Below, in pieces: positions 1-7,483 of a stretch of DNA of 35,953 bases. The stretch's first letter is position 1. The number at the start of each line of letters is the position of its first letter. A model generated the notes under the pieces. That model saw only the letters and a list, made by a program, of their open reading frames with translations. It was not told where the DNA came from and did not search any database. Location of the stretch: the NCBI GenBank assembly GCA_025923195.1, contig JAICGJ010000042.1, forward strand, positions 1-35,953, in the 5' to 3' direction. This DNA comes from Chryseolinea sp. (GTDB lineage: Bacteria > Bacteroidota > Bacteroidia > Cytophagales > Cyclobacteriaceae). Both the position numbers and the translations under genes were made by a program.

Positions 1-137
1 TTCTCCTCTGCCGCCTTATTATCTTTGTTCTTATCCGGATGATATTTTACAGCCAGTTTCCTGAATGCCTTTTTTATCTCGTCCTGAGAAGCCTTTTTAT
101 CTACCCCTAAAACTTTATAGTAGTCCTTATAGTCCAT
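1..137 (-). CDS. J-domain protein (DnaJ/CbpA type), N-terminal part only
   Basis: Reading the minus strand from the ATG at 137 gives a J-domain start ([12 protein letters not shown]) running off the left edge after about 45 residues. The HPD motif that stimulates Hsp70 ATPase is at residues 33-35, between helix II ([14 protein letters not shown]) and a lysine/asparagine-rich loop. Known for the family: J-domain proteins deliver clients to DnaK. Only the J-domain start is visible, so DnaJ, CbpA and other J-proteins cannot be told apart, though DYYKVLGV with no signal peptide is the usual cytosolic DnaJ/CbpA form. No promoter was identified in the AT-rich stretch upstream. Confidence 0.85.
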   Translation of the reverse strand, partial: MDYKDYYKVLGVDKKASQDEIKKAFRKLAVKYHPDKNKDNKAAEE

Positions 138-240
138 AAGCAAAGAATAACCTACACTAATTAATATCAATTAATGTTAAAATCCTTGGATTAGTTCGGC
201 TCTTGATTAAGGTGAAATGCAAAAAACGCGACTCAAAAGA

Positions 241-693
241 TCAAGGTATCAGGCCTTCGTCCCTTAGGGCTTGTTGCTCATCTCCGGTTATGTAGGCAAA
301 AATCCGGATATCTTCTCCTGTTTTTTGGACAAGGTAAAATACATCAAAAGTTATGTCACCCTTAGTCTTGTTCTTTCTCACAAATGAACTGTTCCAACGA
401 ACTTTGATAATAGCATGAACGGTATCTAGTATGGTAATCTGAGTTGAAAGAATATCCATCGCGTGAATACCAATATTCTTATAAAATTCCCATCCCTTGC
501 TTATCGATTTTCTAAACTTCCGGTCATTTTTTCCTGCCATGATTCCGGCAGGGCTTGCTTCAATAAAATCCGAAGAAAAGGAGTTCACGGTTTCATCCAA
601 GTCTGGTTCACCACCCGACAAAACTTCGTTGAATCTGGCCTCGTAGCGGTTGAAAAAATTTTCGATTTCGTGTTGTTGTATTGGCGCAGTCAT
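241..693 (-). CDS. NTF2-like / SnoaL-like protein
   Basis: This is a 150-residue protein without signal peptide or membrane segment. The pattern fits a cystatin-like alpha+beta NTF2/SnoaL fold: an N-terminal helix (HEIENFFNRYEARFNEVLSGG), an F-S-S-D-F-I-E-A-S-P-A-G segment like the D-F-x-E-x-x-P strand of these proteins, and alternating strands ending in a Y-L-V-Q-K-T-G-E-D-I-R-I-F-A-Y hairpin. Members range from isomerases and cyclases to proteins with no known reaction, and no catalytic residue can be assigned here. It lies 108 bp downstream of the quinone oxidoreductase on the same strand and might be co-transcribed with it. Specific function unknown. Confidence 0.7.
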   Translation of the reverse strand: MTAPIQQHEIENFFNRYEARFNEVLSGGEPDLDETVNSFSSDFIEASPAGIMAGKNDRKFRKSISKGWEFYKNIGIHAMDILSTQITILDTVHAIIKVRWNSSFVRKNKTKGDITFDVFYLVQKTGEDIRIFAYITGDEQQALRDEGLIP

Positions 694-801
694 TATTCTG
701 ACGACTTAAAAATGAAACAATATTTTAATTCGGCTCCAAAACAACGAGCTTACCTCATCGATATCATCATAACATCGAAGCATCTGAAAAGTTAGTATAA
801 A

Positions 802-1779
802 TTACCTGACGATCAGAACTATTTTACCGATGTGACTACTGCTTTCTATGAGGCGGTGTGCTTCATCCGCTTTCTCCAATGGAAATGTTTGGTAGACGAC
901 GGGTTTCACCTTCCCAGATGATAACCACGGCCACACTGTTTCCTTGAGGCTATTGGCAATATTCGTTTTGAAAGTTGCGTCACGTATCCTCAGCGTGGAA
1001 CCTGTTACAGTCAGTCTCTTCTGCATGATGTGCGAAAGTTTGATGGTAGCTGCATCTCCCCTCATGAAGTTAATCAGAACAAGGCGTCCTTCAGGTTTTA
1101 ATATAGAGAGGTTGTCAGAAGTATAATCACCTCCGATCATATCCAGGATGACATCAACGCCACCGGCAATGCCTCTGATCACTTCGGCAAAGTTCTCCTT
1201 TTTGTAATTGATGGCTTTCGTAGCACCAAGTTTTTCACAAGCCTTGCATTTTTCATCGCTTCCAGCGGTAGTATAGACAGTAGCCCCCCAAGCTTTGATC
1301 AGCTGAATTGCACTTACACCAATTCCACCCGACCCACCGTGGACGAGAAATTTTTCGCCAGGTTTGAGCCTTGCGCGATCGATTACATTGCTCCAAACTG
1401 TGAAAAATGTTTCCGGTAGCGAAGCTGCCTCAACAAAAGACAAATTTGCTGGAATTGATAGACACTGACCCTCTGGAACCACACAATATTCTGCATATCC
1501 ACCCCCGGAAACCAGGGCACACACCTTGTCTCCGGTTTTCCAAATTTTCGTTCCGCTGCCGAGGGCTTCGACAACGCCGGCGACCTCCAGTCCGGGAATG
1601 TCAGCAGGTACACCGGGCGGTGCAGGATAATTTCCTTTTCGCTGTGCCACGTCTGGCCGGTTCAAACCAGCAGCCATAACTTTAATCAATACTTCCCCGG
1701 TCGCTGGTTCAGGTAAGTCACGCTCCTGAATTCGCAAAACTTCCGGACCACCTGGCTCGGTAATGATCACTGCTTTCAT
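802..1779 (-). CDS. NAD(P)H quinone oxidoreductase, PIG3-like zinc-independent MDR family
   Basis: A 325-residue medium-chain dehydrogenase/reductase. The start at 1779 (MKAVIITEPGGPEVL) is the canonical beginning for this family; an in-frame ATG 17 codons upstream would add an unconserved tail. The N-terminal GroES-like domain (about residues 1-120) has the G-L-N-R-P-D-V-A-Q-R-K-G-N-Y-P-A-P-P-G motif of PIG3-type quinone reductases. The Rossmann half carries V-H-G-G-S-G-G-I-G for NADPH binding, then A-W-G-A-T-V-Y-T-T-A-G-S. The structural-zinc cysteine cluster of alcohol dehydrogenases is absent. The expected reaction is NADPH-dependent reduction of quinones or alkenals in the cytosol. A single gene, with no clear pathway neighbours. 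Confidence 0.88.
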   Translation of the reverse strand: MKAVIITEPGGPEVLRIQERDLPEPATGEVLIKVMAAGLNRPDVAQRKGNYPAPPGVPADIPGLEVAGVVEALGSGTKIWKTGDKVCALVSGGGYAEYCVVPEGQCLSIPANLSFVEAASLPETFFTVWSNVIDRARLKPGEKFLVHGGSGGIGVSAIQLIKAWGATVYTTAGSDEKCKACEKLGATKAINYKKENFAEVIRGIAGGVDVILDMIGGDYTSDNLSILKPEGRLVLINFMRGDAATIKLSHIMQKRLTVTGSTLRIRDATFKTNIANSLKETVWPWLSSGKVKPVVYQTFPLEKADEAHRLIESSSHIGKIVLIVR

Positions 1780-1958
1780 AATTTCAATGTTTGACTGATG
1801 GTAATGTTGAAAATGGTCATCATTCTGCATGCAGATTTTGATCCATCGATCGTTTCAATTTACAATCAGTCTGAATGGAAATTAAAAATAACAATGATAC
1901 GCGCTCTGGAATACCCAACAACAAAATTATCTGTAGTGAACTGTATTGAATTTTCAAC

Positions 1959-2057
1959 TCAGAAGCTCAAAATAAACGTTGCTAACAAGATGAGTAAATA
2001 CAGTGCGAAGAAAACAACCCGGTTCCTGATCATTGTTTTCCAACCTTTAAAATTCAT
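1959..2057 (-). CDS. Possible 32-residue single-span membrane protein
   Basis: The reading frame runs from ATG at 2057 to TGA at 1959. The N-terminus is basic (MNFKGWKTMIRNR) and is followed by one uninterrupted hydrophobic helix (VVFFALYLLILLATFILSF). Positive charges before the helix predict an N-in orientation. It lies about 100 bp downstream of the response-regulator stop and just past the 2072-2118 hairpin. No family is recognised. The composition is what one expects of a real small membrane protein, but at this length chance cannot be excluded. Confidence 0.4.
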   Translation of the reverse strand: MNFKGWKTMIRNRVVFFALYLLILLATFILSF

Positions 2058-2071
2058 ATCTTAGTCTTAGT

Positions 2072-2118
2072 CGTCGGGACCCTGTTTTAAAATCTATACA
2101 AAGCAACAGGAACCGACG
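2072..2118. repeat. Imperfect inverted repeat (two 6-bp stems plus internal loop)
   Basis: CGTCGG (2072-2077) pairs with CCGACG (2113-2118), and CCTGTT (2081-2086) with AACAGG (2105-2110), separated by a small internal loop and an 18-nt apical loop. It lies 43 bp past the response-regulator stop. No T-run follows on either strand, so it is not a classical intrinsic terminator. It could instead be a 3' end-stabilising hairpin or a regulatory structure ahead of the small ORF. Confidence 0.5.
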
Positions 2119-2160
2119 GCAGTCTTCAATCACCTTTTCAGGTCAAGCTCCAGAACAAAT

Positions 2161-2799
2161 TCAAATGATCTTTTCGCGTATAGCTTTAGCCACTGCTTCG
2201 GGGCCGCATTGAACGTGTAACTTCTGGTAAATATTTTTCAAGTGACGTTTAACGGTTTCTGGCGAAATGGAGAATTCAATTCCTATCATGCGATAGGAGA
2301 ACCCTCGTGCAAGCAACTCCAAAACTTGCTGCTCACGTTCAGTAATGCGATGGTGATTATTTGGCGGTTGTTTCGACTGACGAAACGCCTTTAAAACTTT
2401 ATTAGCGATTCCGGGAGACATTGGTGCTCCTCCTTCGTACACTTCGCGTATTGCATTTAGCAGGTGCGCCCAGGAATCTTTTTTTAACAAGTACCCGTCG
2501 GCTCCATTGGTGAGACAGGCGAAGAGTCTATCATCGTCGTCAAACACTGTATGCATGACAACTCTGATATTAACATCGGTTTCCTTCACCAATTGTACGC
2601 CCTCGATTCCTGTCCGACCAGGCATATCGATATCCATGATTACTACATCGGGGGTGTCCCTTTTAACATCCTCAGTGACATGTGCGCAATTAGGGTAAGA
2701 ACCGACGATCTTAAATCCTTCCGTATGCCCGATAAGTAACTCTAGCAGATCGCGCAATTTTGTGTTATCCTCATAAATAGAGACGCGAATGGGCGGCAT
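2161..2799 (-). CDS. Response regulator, NarL/LuxR family (receiver + HTH)
   Basis: A 212-residue two-domain response regulator. The receiver (about 1-120) has acidic residues E10/D11, the predicted phosphoacceptor D56 in VVIMDIDMPG, a T84-type switch position and conserved K106 in YLLKK. After a short linker, residues 148-212 form a LuxR-type helix-turn-helix (T-E-R-E-Q-Q-V-L-E-L-L-A-R-G, then S-P-E-T-V-K-R-H-L-K-N-I-Y-Q-K-L). It starts 68 bp after the beta-propeller kinase stop on the same strand. That kinase has a HisKA_3/NarX-type core, the class that normally partners NarL-type regulators, so a cognate pair is very likely. Target genes cannot be read from the sequence. Confidence 0.93.
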   Translation of the reverse strand: MPPIRVSIYEDNTKLRDLLELLIGHTEGFKIVGSYPNCAHVTEDVKRDTPDVVIMDIDMPGRTGIEGVQLVKETDVNIRVVMHTVFDDDDRLFACLTNGADGYLLKKDSWAHLLNAIREVYEGGAPMSPGIANKVLKAFRQSKQPPNNHHRITEREQQVLELLARGFSYRMIGIEFSISPETVKRHLKNIYQKLHVQCGPEAVAKAIREKII

Positions 2800-2867
2800 A
2801 TAAAATTAAAAAGTCTAATTCCACGAAGGAAAATAAATTATTCTAATTTATCAATAACCCTTTTAGG

Positions 2868-5800
2868 TCATGTAGTCAGGGGAAACTGAAGTATGATTGA
2901 TGTACCTGAACCTTTCGCTGACTGAATATCAACGGCACCCTTTAGGCTATGAGCACGATACTTCATGTTGCGTATCCCATTTCTGTCCGTGCTTGCCTCA
3001 GGGTTAAATCCGACGCCATTGTCTTTCACAATTAAGAATACGTTTCTTTTCTCTACACGAATTTTAACTAATGCCTCCGTGCATCTCGAATACTTTGCCA
3101 GATTATTGACAGATTCCTTGAATATCAGATAGATATTTCGTCGCTGTTCCATCGATAATTTTAAGTCCGCCAACGCCTCCGGTATATCAAGCCTAAATGC
3201 AATCTGCTTGGCCTCAAACAGTTCAGATGCATACCGGGTCATGCGCGCAATGACACTCGACAGTGAATCATTCTTTGGGCTTATATTCCAAACGATATCG
3301 TCCAGCGAGCTGCTGATTTGCCGAACGTCTTCCATAATTCGATCAACTAACAGGCTAGAAGCTGGTTGGTTTGAAAGTTCTTTTTTTGCAAGCGAGCCCA
3401 TGATACTGATGCCGCTCAAGGTTGAACCGAGTTCATCGTGAAGATCGGCAGAGATGCGATTGCGCACCTGTTGCAGGTGAAGTAACTGGTTGATTCTATA
3501 TCTATAGAAGGCGTATAATATCCCAGCAACTGCCAGGCTGATCAAAATTTTGAACCATAATGTCTGATAGAATGCGGGCAACACCACAATTTTCATTTTC
3601 AACGTGTCTTCATTCCAATTTCCGAGGGCATCGCCCGATCTCATGTGTAGGGTGTACTCGCCAGGGTTCAGGTTTGTGTAGTAGGCAACATGCTTCGAAC
3701 CGATGTAATTCCAATCTTTTTCAAATCCTTCAAGGTAATAAGCATACTGATTGTCATCCACTTTCCTGTAGTTAAGTGCAACAAAATCGACACTGAACAC
3801 ATTCTGGGAAGGTTTCAAGCGTATCAGCTCATTTTGAGCTGCCGAATACTCGGTCTGGTGAATTTTAAAGCTAGTCACCACCAGAGGTGGTGGATCGACG
3901 CGCTTCAGTATCTCATCAGTTTTTACGAGGTTAAACCCCCCGCTTTGCCCGATTAGTAATTCACTGTCATTAGTTGTCTTAAAGATGCGGTCGACCCTGT
4001 TGCTAATCAATCCATCGTTCATGGTAAACTTTATCAGACGGTTAGTCGTGGGGCTAAAACAATACAGCCCTTCATGATTTCCAGCCCATATATCTCCAGA
4101 TTTGCCTTCAACCAATCCCTTGATCTCCCGATCATCGAATCCATCTTTAACCGAAACCACTTTTTTAATCTTCCCAAGCTCCGACATCATCGTAAGGCTT
4201 CCCCAACGGGCAGCCCAAACATTTCCGTTTCGATCTTCCAGCAGTGAATTCACTGCTGCATCATCCACTCCCGCCGGAAAGACAGCAGGATCCGCTCTCA
4301 GAAATTGCTGGCTTTTTTCGTCGTAATAGTACACACCCTTGTATGTTCCTACCCACAATCGTCCTTGTTTCGACACCATCATATCATTAATCAAGTTGTT
4401 ATTTTGAATAAGTGTCTTCATTACTTTCTCAGACCAAGGGGTGGATTCTGTGAGGGATTTTCTATCGAATACGTGAATCCCCTCGTCAGAATTTCCGATT
4501 AAGAACCTGCCCCCATCAAGGCACCCATACATAAAAAATGGCACGGAAAAGTACCTGTTGGATAACGAGACAAGCGGGGATGTAAAAAACTTCTCAGTCT
4601 TAGTATCATAGACAAAAATACCAGGCCGCTGGTAGTCCCAACGGTTTGTACCGACCCAGAGCTTTCCATCTTCATCCTGATGAATCCATCGGGTTTCCGC
4701 GACCGCACCGGGGAACGGGATTTTGGCAAACTGATTTGTATGACGGTCCCAACGCAATAAGCCACCCGTCGACAAACCTAGATAAAAAATATCCTCATGG
4801 GTAGGTCGTTGATCCTGGTGAATAACATTGATATCGAATGCCTGCGGCAAGACTTCCTTTGGGACAGGTATCACCTGAATGGCGTTGCTACGAGGATGAT
4901 ATTTGATTATTCCATCTGACGTACATACCCACACGATTCCGTCAGGATCCCGGTAGATATCGTTAACTTCATAGGGATTGGGTAATATGTCTGGAAAGAA
5001 ATAGAATTTTTCTTGTTCAGGTCGGAATATTCCGAGTCCATGAGACCCGCCGATCCACAAAATACGTCGGCCGTTCTCATCCAACCCTTCCTCTACTGCC
5101 AAAATTTGACCATCCGGTAGTCCCGACTCTATGTACTCAGCAGTTTGCGCACGTGGATCAAATTTCATCAATCCGTAGTTGTATGTGCCTATCCAGATAA
5201 ATCCATCTTTTCCCATCGTTCCGGAGGACATTAGAAGCGGATCTGGGTTGTTTGAATGGGCGCTATCGCGTCCTAATACACAAATCAGAGTATCCCGTTG
5301 GCGATCGTATCGAAATAATCCGTTGTCACGGCCAATAACCCAAAGGTTGCTATCTGCGTCCTCCACAAATGAGGCCTTCAGCCAGACAAAGTTGGTTTGA
5401 GGGAGTGAATAGTGTTTGTGTTTCCGTGTTATCAAATTGATGTGATTGATACCATAGTGGTCGCTGTACCACCCCTTGCCGCGTTTATCGATGTATAAAT
5501 CGCCGGTAGAACCTGCCTCATCCTCCTTATCTCTTGGTATGCGGATCATTTGCATCCGATTAGCATCGATCATCGAGATACCGCTCCGGTCGGATGATAG
5601 CCACATATTGTTAGCACTGTCGGGGCAGATTCCTGTAACAAAATTGGTTGTGTACTCAGTAAAACTTTTAAAGGCAACACCATCGTATCGAACAGGGCAA
5701 AGCCGCGTCCCAAACCACATAAAGCCTGAGAAATCGCGGGTAGCTGATAACACAGTATTGCTGGGCAAACCATCCTTGGAAGTGATCACCTCGAATGTAA

Positions 5801-5885
5801 TGACGGGTAACTGACACCAGCCCCTCCCACTGAGAAAATTTGATAGTATTACGATTATGAAGGCTGCCCGCAAAATTGATTTCAT
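2868..5885 (-). CDS. Beta-propeller sensor histidine kinase (reg_prop / Y_Y_Y / HisKA_3)
   Basis: A large membrane sensor kinase, 1005 residues from ATG 5885 (an ATG three codons upstream at 5894 is equally possible; numbering here counts from 5894). A signal peptide (SILRAAFIIVILSNFLSG) leads to about 650 periplasmic residues rich in repeated D-G-x-x-W-V-G-T / G-L-x-x-Y-D blades, the two-component-regulator propeller. A Y_Y_Y domain (about 695-772, Y-Y-L-E-G-F-E-K-D-W-N-Y) and one membrane helix (780-797) follow. The core is HisKA_3 with H819 in SADLHDELG, an N-box near 927-936 and G1 box DNGVGF (958-963). In this phylum such sensors often detect carbohydrate or envelope cues; the ligand here is unknown. 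Unlike the common hybrid version, the regulator is a separate downstream gene. Confidence 0.93.
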   Translation of the reverse strand: MKSILRAAFIIVILSNFLSGRGWCQLPVITFEVITSKDGLPSNTVLSATRDFSGFMWFGTRLCPVRYDGVAFKSFTEYTTNFVTGICPDSANNMWLSSDRSGISMIDANRMQMIRIPRDKEDEAGSTGDLYIDKRGKGWYSDHYGINHINLITRKHKHYSLPQTNFVWLKASFVEDADSNLWVIGRDNGLFRYDRQRDTLICVLGRDSAHSNNPDPLLMSSGTMGKDGFIWIGTYNYGLMKFDPRAQTAEYIESGLPDGQILAVEEGLDENGRRILWIGGSHGLGIFRPEQEKFYFFPDILPNPYEVNDIYRDPDGIVWVCTSDGIIKYHPRSNAIQVIPVPKEVLPQAFDINVIHQDQRPTHEDIFYLGLSTGGLLRWDRHTNQFAKIPFPGAVAETRWIHQDEDGKLWVGTNRWDYQRPGIFVYDTKTEKFFTSPLVSLSNRYFSVPFFMYGCLDGGRFLIGNSDEGIHVFDRKSLTESTPWSEKVMKTLIQNNNLINDMMVSKQGRLWVGTYKGVYYYDEKSQQFLRADPAVFPAGVDDAAVNSLLEDRNGNVWAARWGSLTMMSELGKIKKVVSVKDGFDDREIKGLVEGKSGDIWAGNHEGLYCFSPTTNRLIKFTMNDGLISNRVDRIFKTTNDSELLIGQSGGFNLVKTDEILKRVDPPPLVVTSFKIHQTEYSAAQNELIRLKPSQNVFSVDFVALNYRKVDDNQYAYYLEGFEKDWNYIGSKHVAYYTNLNPGEYTLHMRSGDALGNWNEDTLKMKIVVLPAFYQTLWFKILISLAVAGILYAFYRYRINQLLHLQQVRNRISADLHDELGSTLSGISIMGSLAKKELSNQPASSLLVDRIMEDVRQISSSLDDIVWNISPKNDSLSSVIARMTRYASELFEAKQIAFRLDIPEALADLKLSMEQRRNIYLIFKESVNNLAKYSRCTEALVKIRVEKRNVFLIVKDNGVGFNPEASTDRNGIRNMKYRAHSLKGAVDIQSAKGSGTSIILQFPLTT

Positions 5886-5982
5886 GCTGAGCATAGTTTT
5901 TTATACAATTTAGTTATACGCATTCAAAAATTCCGTCAGGCAGTGCATTTTGATATGATTATTTCGCTAGCGGAGGCAATAG

Positions 5983-5990
5983 CAAAGGTA
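5983..5990 (-). promoter_or_regulatory. Candidate -7 box for the propeller kinase operon
   Basis: On the minus strand the octamer TACCTTTG matches the Bacteroidota -7 consensus TAnnTTTG. It lies about 98 bp before the kinase start. No TTG is well placed for the -33 element (the nearest is only about 11 nt upstream), so the call rests on the -7 match alone. Confidence 0.35.
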
Positions 5991-6016
5991 TTTCATTGAA
6001 GCAAGCGTATTAAGAA

Positions 6017-6047
6017 TTGCATTAAGACAAATTAATCCATAGCTTTA
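6017..6047 (+). promoter_or_regulatory. Candidate promoter for the response regulator
   Basis: TTG at 6017-6019 and TAGCTTTA at 6040-6047, with a 20-bp spacer, resemble the Bacteroidota -33/-7 pair (TTG and TAnnTTTG, one mismatch in the last base). Initiation would fall near 6054, giving a leader of about 125 nt that begins with the hairpin at 6061-6094. Confidence 0.4.
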
Positions 6048-6060
6048 GTCATTGTTGGAG

Positions 6061-6097
6061 CCCATCAATTTACCCTATCCTGGGGGTTGATGGGTTT
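6061..6097 (+). terminator. Leader hairpin with T-rich tail, terminator/attenuator-like
   Basis: CCCATCAA (6061-6068) pairs perfectly with TTGATGGG (6087-6094). Inside it CCC (6073-6075) can pair with GGG around a six-base loop, and TTTGCTTTT follows. The shape is that of a weak intrinsic terminator. No plus-strand gene precedes it (the upstream kinase is divergent), so it would act in the leader of the response regulator at 6179. Confidence 0.4.
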
Positions 6098-6178
6098 GCT
6101 TTTACAGCAAGGAAGCATTTGTGTGCCACTATGTGTTTTGCAAATAGCACCGGCGAACGAAACTTAACGACAACAAAG

Positions 6179-6613
6179 ATGAATGGAAATGAAGTGGATA
6201 TTCTAATCGTTGAAGACAATCCACACGATGCCGAACTGACAATCCGGGCTATGAAAAAGAGCCGGCTTGCCAACCATGTAACACACCTTGCAGATGGCGC
6301 CGACGCTTTGGATTTTCTCTTTGGTATGGGTCCTTATAGCAACCGGGACATCACTAATGTCCCCAAGCTTATTCTCCTGGACCTGAAAATGCCAAAAGTG
6401 AGTGGCCTTGAAGTCTTGCAAAGGATCAAGTCTGAGCCTCTCACAAAAATGATACCCGTCGTAATTCTGACGTCATCCGCAGATGATCCGGATGTGAGAA
6501 AGTCGTACGAGCTGGGGGCGAATAGTTACATCATTAAACCCGTGGAATTTAACAATTTCGCCAAGATCATAGGTGAACTGGGAATGTACTGGTTGGTAAT
6601 TAACAAAGTCTGA
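6179..6613 (+). CDS. Single-domain response regulator, Rcp1-like
   Basis: A 144-residue stand-alone receiver. I chose ATG 6179 ([20 protein letters not shown]) because the receiver begins right there; an upstream ATG at 6119 would add 20 residues of unconserved sequence across the leader. Acidic pocket E12/D13, phosphoacceptor D68 in [11 protein letters not shown]98-S switch region and K120 in YIIKPVEF are all present. The extended loop between helix 2 and strand 3 ([12 protein letters not shown]) is typical of the Rcp1 group, which receives phosphate from phytochrome-like and PAS kinases. There is no output domain. The YfiR/kinase pair downstream on the same strand is the obvious candidate partner. 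Confidence 0.9.
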   Translation: MNGNEVDILIVEDNPHDAELTIRAMKKSRLANHVTHLADGADALDFLFGMGPYSNRDITNVPKLILLDLKMPKVSGLEVLQRIKSEPLTKMIPVVILTSSADDPDVRKSYELGANSYIIKPVEFNNFAKIIGELGMYWLVINKV

Positions 6614-6949
6614 ATCTTTCCATGCACTATATTCGTTATCAGATTTGTCTAGGTTTATCCTTATTTCAAGGGTCAGGATCAATGCCGCTTGAACACTACG
6701 TCGAGTCCTTCAAATAGGTATCTTAATATTTTGAGAAAAAACTTTTCAGGCTATGCGATAATTAAAAGCACCGGGGAGTTCTTTATTTCGGCGATCAATA
6801 TTACATCGCATTTGACATCCCCGCCCGTCTACATTTCATTTGTCGCTATTGCTATGGCAAGTTCGTATAGAAACAAGATTAGTAACGCGGAGTTAAATCC
6901 GTAGCTGACATTGCGCAAAAGTGGTACCATACAAAGAATATTGGGATTT
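6614..6949. other. Intergenic region upstream of the yfiR-like gene
   Basis: These 336 bp contain no recognisable gene; a 71-codon plus-strand frame starting with TTG has no family features. A weak promoter-like pair is visible, TTTG at 6811-6814 and TACATTTC at 6830-6837, with a short 15-bp spacer. It could drive the yfiR-kinase pair separately from the response regulator. Confidence 0.4.
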
Positions 6950-7483
6950 ATGCCTAGGGCCTTGATCATTCTTGCTATTCTAATTGCAGCACCAGGATCG
7001 GTTCTGCCACAAACAAAACCTGCCACTGATGAAGACGAAGTAAAGGCTGTCTTCCTCTTTAATTTTGCTCAATTTGTCGAGTGGCCGCCCGAAGCCTTTC
7101 AAGCGGCAGATAGCCCAATCGTTATAGGAATTCTGGGGCGAGACCCGTTTGGGGTCTATCTCGAAAAAACGATAGAAAATGTGATTGTCAATGGCCACCC
7201 CTTGGTTGTCGAGCGATATTCATCGGTAAAACAAATTCAGACTTGCCACATTCTATTTATTAATCCAGGTAGAACCGTAAAGATCGAGAACGTGCTGCGA
7301 ACGTTGAATAATAAGAAAATCCTAACCGTGAGCAACGTAGCTGACTTTACAAATCAAGGTGGGATGATCCGCTTTTTCAGTGAAGATGAGAAAATAAAAC
7401 TTGAGATAAACCTTAACGCCGTCAAAGCATCGAATATTACAATCAGCTCCAAGCTTTTGCAATTGGCGGAAATTGTTGAATGA
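6950..7483 (+). CDS. YfiR-like periplasmic protein (DUF4154)
   Basis: A 177-residue secreted protein from ATG 6950 (MPRALIILAILIAAPGSVLPQ, a signal peptide); an upstream frame extension would need a TTG start. The mature protein opens with D-E-D-E-V-K-A-V-F-L-F-N-F-A-Q-F-V-E-W-P, the signature beginning of the YfiR/DUF4154 family, and continues with I-V-I-G-I-L-G-R-D-P-F-G and an L-T-V-S-N-V-A-D-F segment near the C-terminus. Known: in Pseudomonas, YfiR is a periplasmic repressor of the diguanylate cyclase YfiN and responds to redox state of its cysteines. Here only one cysteine is seen (Q-T-C-H). Its stop overlaps the kinase start (ATGA), implying coupled translation with that membrane sensor. 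Confidence 0.9.
   Translation: MPRALIILAILIAAPGSVLPQTKPATDEDEVKAVFLFNFAQFVEWPPEAFQAADSPIVIGILGRDPFGVYLEKTIENVIVNGHPLVVERYSSVKQIQTCHILFINPGRTVKIENVLRTLNNKKILTVSNVADFTNQGGMIRFFSEDEKIKLEINLNAVKASNITISSKLLQLAEIVE

Larger units (their letters stand above)
1780..2160. other. Intergenic region with a small ORF and a long imperfect hairpin
   Basis: The 381 bp between the quinone oxidoreductase and the response regulator hold a 32-codon minus-strand ORF with a membrane helix (1959-2057) and an inverted repeat (2072-2118), listed separately. The rest (1780-1958, 2119-2160) shows nothing I can support. A longer plus-strand reading frame here has no recognisable features. Confidence 0.6.

Noticed and set aside
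1798-2064. 88-codon plus-strand frame between the quinone oxidoreductase and the response regulator
   Set aside because: No family features or ribosome site; the opposite strand has the better small membrane ORF.
6689-6904. 71-codon plus-strand frame ahead of the yfiR-like gene
   Set aside because: Starts with TTG, no domain pattern, and it sits in the probable promoter region of the yfiR-kinase pair.
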